Positions 1 to 9,886 of a DNA stretch of 64,000 nucleotides are shown piece after piece. The notes below the pieces were generated by a model. It worked only from the letters and a program-made list of their open reading frames with translations, had not been told where the DNA came from and searched no databases. The stretch lies in NCBI GenBank assembly GCA_016785955.1, contig JAEUWH010000087.1, forward strand, positions 114,104 to 178,103. Reading direction: 5' to 3'. The DNA is from Pseudobdellovibrionaceae bacterium (GTDB lineage: Bacteria > Bdellovibrionota > Bdellovibrionia > Bdellovibrionales > Bdellovibrionaceae). Numbering within the stretch: the first letter of the stretch is position 1; each line of letters opens with the position of its first letter. The translations under genes were made by a program, and so were the position numbers.

Positions 1-66
1 TTCATTAATTGAAACCCTAGCGTAGTTTTAGTACACTGTCCATAAATTGAAATTACGAGAGTAACG

Positions 67-540
67 ATGAGCTTTTACTGCCGAGTTCTGCAACGAGAAG
101 ATATTGATGAGCTTCTTGATTTTGAAAATAAAAAACTGATTGAAATTGAGCCCAATGAAATGGAGCGAGAGTTTATTAAATGGAATTCTCGTTGGCGCAA
201 AGAATCTCTAGAGCATTATGCAAACTTGGGGTGGAGTTTTGTGGCCCGAAACTCTGAGATTAGATCTAGTTTTTCATCGGAAGGGTTGCTTGTTGGTTAT
301 TTTACCGCGCAGCCGTTATTGTTTTTAGACGGCCAGACTCAGTCGTTATGGGTAGAACATTTATCCTATTCCACATTGCAAGCACGTGATGAGCTTGTAG
401 AGCTTGCTTATCGTTTAGCCCGAGATAAACATTTTCAACGGGTTTACTTTTTGAACAATCAGGGTGTTGTGAACTCGGTGAATGCGTTCAAACCAGAATC
501 TTGGAATTCTCAAATGATATATGTGAAGACAACCAAATGA
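67..540 (+). CDS. GNAT-like acetyltransferase (probable)
   Basis: A 157-residue protein without signal peptide or membrane segment. A central beta-strand-like stretch (about residues 95-125, VEHLSYSTLQARDELVELA) followed by RVYFLNNQG resembles the acetyl-CoA-binding half of GNAT N-acetyltransferases, but I do not see a clear Q/RxxGxG/A loop, so the family call is weak and the substrate is unknown. The stop codon overlaps the start of glpD in an ATGA arrangement at 537-540, so the two are translationally coupled. This suggests a housekeeping or regulatory role next to glycerol-3-phosphate metabolism, which is inference only. Confidence 0.6.
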   Translation: MSFYCRVLQREDIDELLDFENKKLIEIEPNEMEREFIKWNSRWRKESLEHYANLGWSFVARNSEIRSSFSSEGLLVGYFTAQPLLFLDGQTQSLWVEHLSYSTLQARDELVELAYRLARDKHFQRVYFLNNQGVVNSVNAFKPESWNSQMIYVKTTK

Positions 541-2147
541 ATCCATTAGGCCGGGATCAACGAAATCAAAATCTGATGCGCATGGGCCGTGAGATGTTTG
601 ATTTGCTAGTGATTGGCGGTGGTATTACGGGTGCGGGCGTGGCTCGCGATGCCAGTTCTCGGGGGATGAGGGTGGCGCAGGTCGAAGCCAATGACTTTGC
701 CTCCGGTACTTCGTCTCGATCAAGCAAACTCATTCATGGTGGAATTCGTTACCTGGAAAATATGGAATTCAAATTGGTTTTTGAAGCTCTTTCCGAGCGA
801 AAAACTCTTTTTGAAATTGCACCGCACTTGGTTCATCCGATGCGTTTTATGATTCCCATTTTTAAAGAGTCTCGGGTGACATTCTTTAAAATGGGTCTTG
901 GCATGTGGTTATACGATCTTCTTTCTTTGTTTCAAGCTCCGGAAATTCATAAAAAACTGGCGGCGGAACAAACGCTATCGACTCAGAAAGAATTGAAATC
1001 CAACAGTCTGGTCGGCTCATATATATACTACGATGCGTATATGGATGATGATCGTTTAACAATTGAAACGATTCGTTCAGCGGCTCATTTTGGCGCGGCC
1101 GTTGGTAATTATATTCGCGTCTTATCAATAGAAAAAATGCCGGATCATTACCAAGTGGATGTTGTTGACGAAGTTACGCAAACCCAGATTTCTATTCGCA
1201 CTCGGCAAATTGTCAGTTGCACTGGCCCATGGACCGATATTTTTGGTTCGGGGATTGAAAAAGGATGGAAGAAAAAATTGCGTCCAACAAAAGGGATTCA
1301 TATCATTCTTCCTCGAAACAAGTTGCCCTTGCATCAAGCGATTGTGATGGGGGCCGAAAAAAGCAACCGTATTATTTTTGGTATCCCCCGGGGCGACTAT
1401 CTGATTGTCGGCACGACAGACACCGATTTTCCTGAGAATCCGAGTGGTGTTCATTCCGACAAAGCCGATATCGATTATTTGCTACAGGTTTTAAAATCGT
1501 ATTTTCCAGAGTCGTCGATTGCGGCAAGTGATATCATATCTTCGTATTCGGGTGTCCGCCCCCTGGTGAAAGATGATTCCGATACGCCCAATACCACCAG
1601 TCGTGAGCATTTAATATTCAAAGACCAGATGGGAATCGTACATGTTACGGGCGGCAAATACACGACGTACCGGAAGATGGCCGAAGACGCCGTGCTTGAG
1701 GTGATCAAAGATCTGCCTTATGAAAAACGTTACGAATATAAAAATTCGCGAACGCATGAACCGATCAATGATTTGGTGAACGAATCAAATTATCGAGATT
1801 TTATTTCACAGGATCGGAATATTGAAGAGACAAAATTAGCCGAACGTTATGGCCCGGAGGCTTTAAAAATTATAAAACCTTTGAAGACCTACAGCTTATT
1901 GCAGCGAGAGGTGGCTTTTCATATCGACAATACCATGTGCTTGACGATACCAGATTTTTTCCTACGCCGTTCAGGATTGTTTCTTTACCATCGCGATCAT
2001 GGCCTCAGTAAATTCCAAGAAATCTCTAAAGTGTTTCGAGACAAGCTTAATTACTCGGAAAAACAAGTTGGCGAGGATCTAAATACCATCCACGAAGCGA
2101 TTAAAAAAGAAATGGGTTGGAAGAACGCCTCGACGACGTCGAGCTAG
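537..2147 (+). CDS. glpD: aerobic glycerol-3-phosphate dehydrogenase
   Basis: A 536-residue FAD enzyme that oxidises sn-glycerol-3-phosphate to dihydroxyacetone phosphate at the inner membrane and passes electrons to quinone. The N-terminal dinucleotide-binding motif GGGITGAGVARDASSRG (about residues 27-43) is followed by the family signature TSSRSSKLIHGGIRYLE. Further on are the GVRPLV segment and HVTGGKYTTYRKMAEDA, both typical of GlpD, and then a C-terminal helical domain. The length is close to the usual 500-550. The ATG at 537 is chosen because it overlaps the upstream stop (ATGA) and leaves a short N-terminal tail before the Rossmann fold. The gene converges with lysC. Confidence 0.93.
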   Translation: MNPLGRDQRNQNLMRMGREMFDLLVIGGGITGAGVARDASSRGMRVAQVEANDFASGTSSRSSKLIHGGIRYLENMEFKLVFEALSERKTLFEIAPHLVHPMRFMIPIFKESRVTFFKMGLGMWLYDLLSLFQAPEIHKKLAAEQTLSTQKELKSNSLVGSYIYYDAYMDDDRLTIETIRSAAHFGAAVGNYIRVLSIEKMPDHYQVDVVDEVTQTQISIRTRQIVSCTGPWTDIFGSGIEKGWKKKLRPTKGIHIILPRNKLPLHQAIVMGAEKSNRIIFGIPRGDYLIVGTTDTDFPENPSGVHSDKADIDYLLQVLKSYFPESSIAASDIISSYSGVRPLVKDDSDTPNTTSREHLIFKDQMGIVHVTGGKYTTYRKMAEDAVLEVIKDLPYEKRYEYKNSRTHEPINDLVNESNYRDFISQDRNIEETKLAERYGPEALKIIKPLKTYSLLQREVAFHIDNTMCLTIPDFFLRRSGLFLYHRDHGLSKFQEISKVFRDKLNYSEKQVGEDLNTIHEAIKKEMGWKNASTTSS

Positions 2148-2170
2148 CTAAGCCCATTTTATCGTCGTCT

Positions 2171-3526
2171 TTAGGCAATGAACGTTTTATGAAGCCGCTT
2201 AAGTGCCTCTTCCGCCTGAGTGTCTTTCACTAAAAAGCAAAAATTGTGTTTACTGGCGCCCAGGCAAATCATGCGAACATTGATTTCGGGAATCGATTCA
2301 AAGATCTTCTTTGCTAGGCCCGAGGTGTGAATGATGTTATTGCCGATCAGTGAAACCAGGGACAATCCGTCCTCGATGTGAACTTCCGCAATGGCTTCTA
2401 GTTTTTTGAAGAGATCTTTGTTTTGTAACGTGGTCTCGTCCAGGGTCATCGAAACAGAAATTTCAGATGTCGTGATGGCATCGACAGAAACTTTGTGATC
2501 ATTGAAAATTGTGAAGACATGAAATAAAAAACCATGTGTTTGCAGCATTTCCGGCGTGGACAATGTCACCAGAACCTGCTTTCGTCGCAGTGCCATCGCG
2601 CGGATAAGTGGTTGCAGCTCGACGTCTTTGCGAACCCATGTTCCGCCTTTGTTGGCATCAAAGCTTGAACCTACAAATACGGGGATGTTTTTGCGAATGG
2701 CTGGCAGCAATGTGGCGGGATGAAGAACCTTGGCGCCGAAGGTTGCCAGCTCGGAGGCTTCCTTGAAGGAAATTTCGTTAATGACTTTGGCTTCTTTGAC
2801 TAGGCGGGGATCCGTCGTCAAAATTCCGGTCACGTCTGTCCATATTTCCAGAATATCGGCGTTGATGCCTTCGGCCAGAATTGCGGCCGAGAAATCACTG
2901 CCTCCGCGCCCCAGCGTGGTGGTGTGCCCATCTACAGTCGAGCCGATAAAACCTTGGGCAACACCGACATCATTTGTTTTCAATACGGCGGAAAAAAAAT
3001 CAGGTGCGTGCTGATTGATCCATTCTTGGTTTGGTTTTGCCTTTCCAAATAAGTCATCGGTTTTCAAAATTTCGCGAGCATCATACAAAATAGCTCGGCG
3101 ATTTTGGCTGGCCAGTTCGTTGGCCATGGCCTGGGTAAACAGGACCGAAGACATGCGCTCGCCCAGACTTTGCAGGGTATCTAAAGCTTTCAGTGATAAG
3201 TCTTTCAGATAAAAGACACCTTTGACGATTGATTCCAGTTCCTGAAATAAATTGGTCAGAGCGGTATGGCCTTTGGTTTCAAGTTTTAGCTCGTCCGCAA
3301 TGACGAGGTGACGTTTGCGGATGTCTGCAATAAGGCTTTCCAGTTGTGGCCATTCGTAGCTAAGCGCTTTGTGGCCCAGGGCTATTAGAAGATTAGTCGT
3401 GCCTGATGTCGCCGACACGACAACGAGACTGGCATTTTGGCTGAGGCTGACTTGAGCACTGCGTTTCATACATTGAGCATCGCCCATAGAAGTACCGCCA
3501 AATTTAGAGACTACAATTTTTTTCAT
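2171..3526 (-). CDS. lysC: aspartate kinase
   Basis: A 451-residue aspartokinase that phosphorylates L-aspartate, the first step towards lysine, threonine, methionine and diaminopimelate. The N-terminal KFGGTSMGD motif (about residues 6-14), the RGGSDFSAAILAE substrate-binding region and the FGAKVLHPATLLPAI motif of the amino-acid-kinase fold are all present. The C-terminal third has two ACT-like regulatory segments, as in feedback-inhibited enzymes. Length matches monofunctional LysC (about 450). The ATG at 3526 is preferred over the upstream one because GGAG sits 7 bases before it. The gene is transcribed alone and converges with glpD. Confidence 0.92.
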   Translation of the reverse strand: MKKIVVSKFGGTSMGDAQCMKRSAQVSLSQNASLVVVSATSGTTNLLIALGHKALSYEWPQLESLIADIRKRHLVIADELKLETKGHTALTNLFQELESIVKGVFYLKDLSLKALDTLQSLGERMSSVLFTQAMANELASQNRRAILYDAREILKTDDLFGKAKPNQEWINQHAPDFFSAVLKTNDVGVAQGFIGSTVDGHTTTLGRGGSDFSAAILAEGINADILEIWTDVTGILTTDPRLVKEAKVINEISFKEASELATFGAKVLHPATLLPAIRKNIPVFVGSSFDANKGGTWVRKDVELQPLIRAMALRRKQVLVTLSTPEMLQTHGFLFHVFTIFNDHKVSVDAITTSEISVSMTLDETTLQNKDLFKKLEAIAEVHIEDGLSLVSLIGNNIIHTSGLAKKIFESIPEINVRMICLGASKHNFCFLVKDTQAEEALKRLHKTFIA

Positions 3527-3647
3527 AAAATTCTCCAGCAAGGTCTGTTTATAACGAATTTTTTTTGGGACGTGAATTTCCGAGTCAAATGATGCTAAGC
3601 GTTTTTTTCATGATCAAGTGACAAACTAAATTGCATAAATATCTGCA

Positions 3648-3676
3648 TTGACTCTTGTTTTGTCGAAACCTACACT
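3648..3676 (+). promoter_or_regulatory. candidate sigma-70 promoter of mreB
   Basis: TTGACT (3648-3653), a 17-base spacer, then TACACT (3671-3676), lying about 70 bases upstream of the mreB start in an AT-rich gap between divergent lysC and mreB. The -10 box is imperfect (4 of 6). An alternative TATATT at 3680 is too far from the -35 box. Confidence 0.4.
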
Positions 3677-3735
3677 CTTTATATTACGTCAAAAAATTTG
3701 GCCCTTTTCGCCAATTTGACTCAACATAATTTTAG

Positions 3736-4797
<1,062 letters not shown>

Positions 4798-4812
4798 TCG
4801 AGAGGAAAACCA

Positions 4813-5298
4813 GTGGTGGATCTGTCGACACGAACGCGGCCGGATCATAACCTGAAAAATGATCCCGTAGACATCAAGTCTCTGGTTCGTCCTTTGTCGT
4901 TGTTCTTTTTTTTTTCGTTGATGAACGAAACTAAATCGATCCACTTTACGATTAAAACCATCGAGAAATTAAAAAAGCTAAAGCCAGGTTCAGATTTGAA
5001 TGGGATGATGATCAAATTTGCCACCGAGTTATTTTTAAAAAATGAAAATACTGAAGTTTACATCACGAAAAATGTAGGTGAGTTTTGGGTTTTACCGCGC
5101 GATCTGGAGCTGGGTCCGTGGAAAGAGTTCCATAAAAAGATTTCTAAAAAAGAATTGGTGTCGTTACTGTGGGGATTAGTTATTAAAATTCCTGAAACCG
5201 AAATTTTAAAAGCTCTTGATGTTTCCCAAGGGACGCATCGATTTCGAGTTGCCAGTGCGTTGAAAAAATTGGGATCAAATACCTTTTTACTTAAATAA
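4813..5298 (+). CDS. sigma-region-4-like small protein
   Basis: A 161-residue cytoplasmic protein I cannot assign firmly. The last 40 residues (IPETEILKALDVSQGTHRFR, then a short ALKKLG tail) resemble the helix-turn-helix of ECF sigma factor region 4, where an S/EGT-x-R-x-R pattern is common. No region 2 is evident, so it may be a truncated or diverged sigma-like regulator. The start is probably GTG at 4813, because AGAGGA lies just upstream; a second GTG follows directly. The next gene starts 12 bases after its stop and encodes a single-span membrane protein with an anti-sigma-like N terminus, which fits a sigma/anti-sigma pair. That pairing is inference. Confidence 0.55.
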   Translation: MVDLSTRTRPDHNLKNDPVDIKSLVRPLSLFFFFSLMNETKSIHFTIKTIEKLKKLKPGSDLNGMMIKFATELFLKNENTEVYITKNVGEFWVLPRDLELGPWKEFHKKISKKELVSLLWGLVIKIPETEILKALDVSQGTHRFRVASALKKLGSNTFLLK

Positions 5299-5310
5299 CG
5301 GGATAATCGA

Positions 5311-6294
5311 GTGGAGTTTATTAAACTTAAAAAACATAAAAGCCGAGAGATAAGCGATTTTGTCGCTAGCCATCTGCTTTTTGAATATGCTCGTAATACT
5401 TTAGATCCCGAACGCAAGAAGGCTGTCGAGAAGGTTTTGGAAACGACGCCCGAGATTCAGAATGAATTTATCCGTTTGATCAATGGAATGCAGTATTGTG
5501 AAAAACTGAGTGAAACATTAGTGAATGATATGGCCATTAAACAAATTGAACTGCAATCGTCTCAGGTCAATTTTATTGTGAATCGTTTACGGTGGCATCA
5601 ATGGCCACTCGGTTTTAAATGGCTTATTGAGGCGGGTATCGTGACATTGATGTTAGTATTGGTTTTGAATGTTTTGCCACTCAATAGAATAATTCACTTA
5701 GGTGATGGAGTTGATAGTCAAAATATTATTGCGGAAGTCGATCGAAAAAAGAGAGATTTAGGTGCGGATGGCCCGATGGCCAACGAAGAAAAACCAGACT
5801 TTGCTGACGAGGAGCCAAGAAAACCCGAAACTACAGTAGCCACGCACTCGGCTCCTGTTGCAGAGACAAAACCAAAAGATGAGCCTAAAAAGCCGATGGC
5901 TTCGCAGGTCAAGACAGCTGCGACCTCGACGTCAGCCGCTTCATCAGCGGTGTTGCCGGAAAAATCGGCTCAAGCTAAAACTACGGGGCAGATTTTTCGG
6001 GGGCAGTTTTTGGTTACGAATGCGGAAATGGTATCGCCTAAAATTAAGGATAAGATCAAAGAGCTTGGGGGGCAAAAAGCAGGGGGGGTAGAAATTGGTT
6101 GGTTGAAAACTCCCAACGTCTATTATTTCCATTTTACAATTCCAGAAGCGAAGTTAGGCGAACTCGAGGTTTTATTGAAAGAATATTCCGCGGGTAGACT
6201 ATTAAAAGAGACTCATCCTCGTGTAATGCCTGATGGAATTATTCGTCTTCTTTTTACAGTTGAAGAAAATCCGGAGCCTAAGGGTTCTCCCTAG
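5311..6294 (+). CDS. anti-sigma-like single-span membrane protein
   Basis: A 327-residue protein with a cytoplasmic N-terminal domain (about 1-105), one transmembrane helix (WLIEAGIVTLMLVLVLNVLP, about 108-128), a long low-complexity linker rich in K, P, A, E and T (about 150-220) and a C-terminal periplasmic domain of about 100 residues. The N-terminal segment SHLLFEYARNTLDPERKKAV looks like the zinc-less helical fold of anti-sigma factors (a 'leaves no more than n residues' type sequence), and the topology matches such proteins. It starts with GTG at 5311. Together with the preceding sigma-4-like protein it may form an envelope-sensing pair next to mreB. No named family is claimed. Confidence 0.55.
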   Translation: MEFIKLKKHKSREISDFVASHLLFEYARNTLDPERKKAVEKVLETTPEIQNEFIRLINGMQYCEKLSETLVNDMAIKQIELQSSQVNFIVNRLRWHQWPLGFKWLIEAGIVTLMLVLVLNVLPLNRIIHLGDGVDSQNIIAEVDRKKRDLGADGPMANEEKPDFADEEPRKPETTVATHSAPVAETKPKDEPKKPMASQVKTAATSTSAASSAVLPEKSAQAKTTGQIFRGQFLVTNAEMVSPKIKDKIKELGGQKAGGVEIGWLKTPNVYYFHFTIPEAKLGELEVLLKEYSAGRLLKETHPRVMPDGIIRLLFTVEENPEPKGSP

Positions 6295-6298
6295 ACGG

Positions 6299-6339
6299 GT
6301 TGGTAAGGGCAGTTGGTAAGGACAGGGCAGTTGGTAAGG
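6299..6339 (+). repeat. three direct repeats of GTTGGTAAGG
   Basis: The decamer GTTGGTAAGG occurs at 6299-6308, 6312-6321 and 6330-6339, immediately before the histidine kinase start at 6347. The last copy contributes the AAGGA that acts as the ribosome binding site. The other copies provide extra Shine-Dalgarno-like sequences, possibly from small tandem duplications. Confidence 0.8.
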
Positions 6340-6346
6340 ACACTAG

Positions 6347-8281
6347 ATGAGGAAGATAATTTTAAAACGTAAAAAGCCTAAACGTTCGATAAGAACAATC
6401 ATTATTTTTTGGTTTTTGCTATTGTCTTTGCTGCCATTAATGTTTGTTGCGTACTATTCATCTATTAAGTACGAACAAGCCATTGATAAAGAGTTACTAC
6501 AGCGACTATCTGTCAACGCTCGTGAAATTGAAGTCATCGTCGCCGATTTTAAATCAGGACTTCAAGCTCGCCGAGATCGGTACCTGAAAGATCCTTATTT
6601 GGTGTATAGTTTGTCTATCGGTGACAGTCAAAGTCTGAGCCAGCTTGGTCAGGAGTATATTCTTCAAGAGTCTTCATCGGAACTGGTTTTTTTTAATCGT
6701 GAGGCTCGGCAAATTGCAAAAATTGTAAAAAACGATAAGAACGAAGTCGTGTCTTTGTCAAATCGAGACGAGGCCACGTTTTTGTCAGAAAAATATATTG
6801 CGGCATTAAAATCCAGCAAAGATATACCAATTCTAGAGTATGGCAGTGATCGGATTATACTGACATTACTTTCGCGGGTACAAAACCAGGGCCGGAAAAC
6901 AATCGGCTATTTGCAACAAAAAATTTATCTCGATTCGACATTTATTGGCCGATTGAAAAATCGTTTAAAGCTGGAGTTTGTTTTAGGTAAGGAAGACAGT
7001 ACAATTATTTTGTCTAGTTTCAAATCGACACAAAATATAAGTATTTTTAACAAAATTCAGTCTGTGGCATATTCAAAAGAACCAATCGTAGAAGTTCCAA
7101 TTAAAAATATTCCGTATGGATTCTATGTTTCGTTCATGGATTGGGGACATTCACGATTTTTATTGTCATTGGGAGTGTCGAAATCAGATTCTCAAGCTGT
7201 TTTAAAAAATATTAATCTAGCGTATTTTAGTGTTGTTGGTGTGGTCATTATATTTTTGATAATTACGGTCATTATTACCAGTAAATGGATTTTGGCTCCG
7301 TTAAATAATTTGGTTGAAGCGTTGCAGTCATTTGAAACTCAGGAACAGGCTGTCACGATTCCAGTCAAGAGTGATACTGAAATTGGTATTCTGACAGGAA
7401 GTTTCAACCAGATGAGTATTAATATTTCTCAAGCCCGGAATGATTTAAAGAAAAAGGTGCAAGAGCTTGAGGAGGCCAATAAAGAATTGAAAGAGACGCA
7501 AAAAAAACTGGTTCATTCAGCAAAAATGATATCTTTGGGTGAACTGGTCGCTGGGGTTGCCCACGAATTAAATAATCCGATTAGTTTTATATATAGCAAC
7601 ATGAGTTATTTGCGGGATTATTCCAGCAAATTGATCGATTTAGTTCGCACGAGCAGTCAGGACATGGAGGCTTTAGAAAAGAAAAAAATAGACTACGAGT
7701 TTGACTATATCGTGACGGACCTTCCCAAATTAATTTCTTCATGTGAAGAGGGGGCTCGACGTACGCGTGATATCGTTCTTGGCCTCAGAAATTTTTCACG
7801 TATTGATGAGTCTCAGATAAAAGAAGTGGATCTACGTGAAACGATTGATACCACCCTGAATTTGCTGCAGGGGGAGTTAAAAAACAAAATTGAAGTTAAA
7901 AAAGACTATGAGCCTATTCCAAATATTAAATGTTTTGCGAGTCAAATTAGCCAAGTATTCGTAAATTTGTTGTCCAACGCAATTCAGGCTATTGCTGGTA
8001 GTGGAACGATTTGGATTCATACGAGTTTGATTAGGGAAAAAGAAAATTGGGTCCAGATTTCGATTCAAGACAGTGGCAGTGGAATTCCAGCAGAAAATTT
8101 AGACAAAATCTTTGATCCTTTTTTCACTACAAAGGGTGTTGGGCAAGGCACTGGACTGGGCTTAAGTATCACTTATGGCATAGTTCAAAAACATGGTGGA
8201 GATATTCAAGTTAAGTCGCAGGTGAATGTCGGTACCGAGTTTATAATTCAACTGCCTATCGAGCCACGACTAGGTAAATAG
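6347..8281 (+). CDS. membrane sensor histidine kinase
   Basis: A 644-residue two-component sensor. It has a first membrane helix near residue 20 ([20 protein letters not shown]), a large extracytoplasmic sensor region (about 45-285), a second helix ([20 protein letters not shown]), a HAMP domain ending in [10 protein letters not shown], and a coiled coil. The dimerisation/phosphoacceptor box is [13 protein letters not shown] (His about 406). The ATP-binding domain shows the N box ([10 protein letters not shown]), G1 (DSGSGIP), F box (FDPFFTTK) and G2 (GTGLGL). No partner response regulator lies next to it, so the signal and target are unknown. It appears to be an orphan kinase of the class that lacks its own receiver. 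Confidence 0.9.
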   Translation: MRKIILKRKKPKRSIRTIIIFWFLLLSLLPLMFVAYYSSIKYEQAIDKELLQRLSVNAREIEVIVADFKSGLQARRDRYLKDPYLVYSLSIGDSQSLSQLGQEYILQESSSELVFFNREARQIAKIVKNDKNEVVSLSNRDEATFLSEKYIAALKSSKDIPILEYGSDRIILTLLSRVQNQGRKTIGYLQQKIYLDSTFIGRLKNRLKLEFVLGKEDSTIILSSFKSTQNISIFNKIQSVAYSKEPIVEVPIKNIPYGFYVSFMDWGHSRFLLSLGVSKSDSQAVLKNINLAYFSVVGVVIIFLIITVIITSKWILAPLNNLVEALQSFETQEQAVTIPVKSDTEIGILTGSFNQMSINISQARNDLKKKVQELEEANKELKETQKKLVHSAKMISLGELVAGVAHELNNPISFIYSNMSYLRDYSSKLIDLVRTSSQDMEALEKKKIDYEFDYIVTDLPKLISSCEEGARRTRDIVLGLRNFSRIDESQIKEVDLRETIDTTLNLLQGELKNKIEVKKDYEPIPNIKCFASQISQVFVNLLSNAIQAIAGSGTIWIHTSLIREKENWVQISIQDSGSGIPAENLDKIFDPFFTTKGVGQGTGLGLSITYGIVQKHGGDIQVKSQVNVGTEFIIQLPIEPRLGK

Positions 8282-8434
8282 CTGTTTCCAGGCCTTAATT
8301 TTCTCAATTTAAAACCGAATATGCGGGATACGAACGGTGTTCATATTGAACGACAGTCTCGTATTGAGAAAACAGTTTCAAATATTTAGAAATTTGCAAA
8401 TGAAGGCATATTTTTGTGTTAAACTAGAGGTCAA

Positions 8435-9058
8435 ATGAAAGTGCATAAAAAGAAAGAAGATAACAAAAATGCATTTCTTATAGGAATCTTTTTTTTGATT
8501 TCATCAGTATTTTTCGGAGTCTATGTTTCTTCTGAAGATCATTTAAGTATCAAGGAAGGCCAAACAGATTTTTCCTCTATAACACAATCAAATCAATTGG
8601 ATCAGATTAACGATCATTTAAAAACTACGAACGACAAGATGGAACTTCAAAAATTGAAAGCCCTAGTGGCTAATTTGAAAGTGGAACACGAGCTGACCAA
8701 ATCAGAAAATCTCAAGAGCCAATATGAGGCAAAAGAGCCGATTATTAATTTTGATGAAGACCCACGTGAACGCCGCTTGGCCGAAGATCTTGGGCGCACT
8801 AATCAACTTAAAAAGGTACCTTTGGATCCTCGGTCTCAGGTGTATAATTCAGTTTTAGAAGATCGGCAGGCGCACAAGCGGCAGGAAGAAGAGCGACGAA
8901 GGCAGGCACAAAAATTTGTTGCTGACGCTCGTAAAGATGGATGGGTTGTTCGGCTCGACGACAAACACCAAATTAAATCATATAGACGTATCGACTCCAG
9001 CGAAGAGGTGGATCCCGAAAATATTGATTACCGTGGTTTTAGTGTTGTTCCTAAATAA
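8435..9058 (+). CDS. hypothetical membrane-anchored protein
   Basis: A 207-residue protein I do not recognise. It has a short basic N terminus, one transmembrane helix (AFLIGIFFLISSVFFGVYV, about residues 12-30) and a charged, largely helical body including a run rich in E, R and Q (EDRQAHKRQEEERRRQAQK, about 148-166). This suggests a coiled-coil domain in the periplasm. The C-terminal DDKHQIKSYRRI-type segment is compact and may be a small fold. It is followed by a clear terminator at 9100-9130 and seems to be monocistronic. Confidence 0.7.
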   Translation: MKVHKKKEDNKNAFLIGIFFLISSVFFGVYVSSEDHLSIKEGQTDFSSITQSNQLDQINDHLKTTNDKMELQKLKALVANLKVEHELTKSENLKSQYEAKEPIINFDEDPRERRLAEDLGRTNQLKKVPLDPRSQVYNSVLEDRQAHKRQEEERRRQAQKFVADARKDGWVVRLDDKHQIKSYRRIDSSEEVDPENIDYRGFSVVPK

Positions 9059-9099
9059 TTTCTTGTTAAAAAGCCAAGACTTTAAGTCTGTAAGACCTT

Positions 9100-9130
9100 A
9101 AAAGACGTTTCATTAAACGAAACGTCTTTT
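9100..9130 (+). terminator. rho-independent terminator
   Basis: Perfect 12-bp stem AAAAGACGTTTC / GAAACGTCTTTT around a 7-base loop, ending in a T run. It lies 41 bases after the hypothetical membrane protein gene. The A-rich left arm would also let it work on the other strand. Confidence 0.8.
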
Positions 9131-9260
9131 GTAACACTTTGATTTATTGTCTATTTACGCGAATCGTTAGCTAATGAGTCAACCCTTCGGTTGTCATCAT
9201 CCAACAATCACTATAAACTTGTGGTGATATTGTTCATTTTATCCATCATGGGAGCAAAGT

Positions 9261-9854
9261 ATGAAATTGAATGTTCTATTGTTGTTAGCGATCAGTTTTT
9301 TTATCACGCAATGTGGGCCAAAGGCTTTTGTGAAAGGCAAATACGATGACGTTGAGAAAGAAAATTTGCTAAATGACCAATGGTCAGAAACAGATATGCA
9401 AAATGCGGTAAAAGATTTGGTTGCGAGTGCTGTGTCTCACCCTTCGATTGCAAATGCAAAGACGCCTCCGGTAGTTATGGTCACTCAATTACAAAATAAG
9501 ACCAGTGAGCACATTGATACTCAAAGCATAATGGACATGTTGCGAGTTGAGTTAATGAATTCTGGTCGAGTGGAATTTATAGATAAAGAAGCGCGTGAAG
9601 ACATCAAAGACGAATACAACTACCAAAACTCAGGAATGGTTTCGGATGAAACGAAAAAGGGGCCGGGCGGCCAAACAGGTGCGGATTTTATACTGAATGG
9701 TCGTATGGATTCTATTGTTCAAGAAGTTGGTAAAGATAAAACAGTTTATTATAAAATGACTTTGAATTTGACTAACTTGAAAACATCGAAAATTGTATGG
9801 TCAAACTATAAACAAATGCGAAAACAATTTAAAAAGAAATCTGTTGGGTTGTAA
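9261..9854 (+). CDS. penicillin-binding protein activator LpoB family lipoprotein
   Basis: A 197-residue lipoprotein with signal peptide and lipobox (FFITQC, Cys about 18). The mature part has the LpoB-type fold signatures PPVVMVTQLQNKTSEHIDTQ, MLRVELMNSGRVEFID and TGADFILNGRM. In Enterobacteria, LpoB is an outer-membrane lipoprotein that activates the cell-wall synthase PBP1b; here the family is clear but the PBP partner is not shown. The following lipoprotein is the usual neighbour of LpoB in many genomes, 17 bases or more downstream, so the two likely form an operon. Confidence 0.85.
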   Translation: MKLNVLLLLAISFFITQCGPKAFVKGKYDDVEKENLLNDQWSETDMQNAVKDLVASAVSHPSIANAKTPPVVMVTQLQNKTSEHIDTQSIMDMLRVELMNSGRVEFIDKEAREDIKDEYNYQNSGMVSDETKKGPGGQTGADFILNGRMDSIVQEVGKDKTVYYKMTLNLTNLKTSKIVWSNYKQMRKQFKKKSVGL

Positions 9855-9886
9855 CCCTTATTGTTTTATTTTTGGCAATCAACTAT

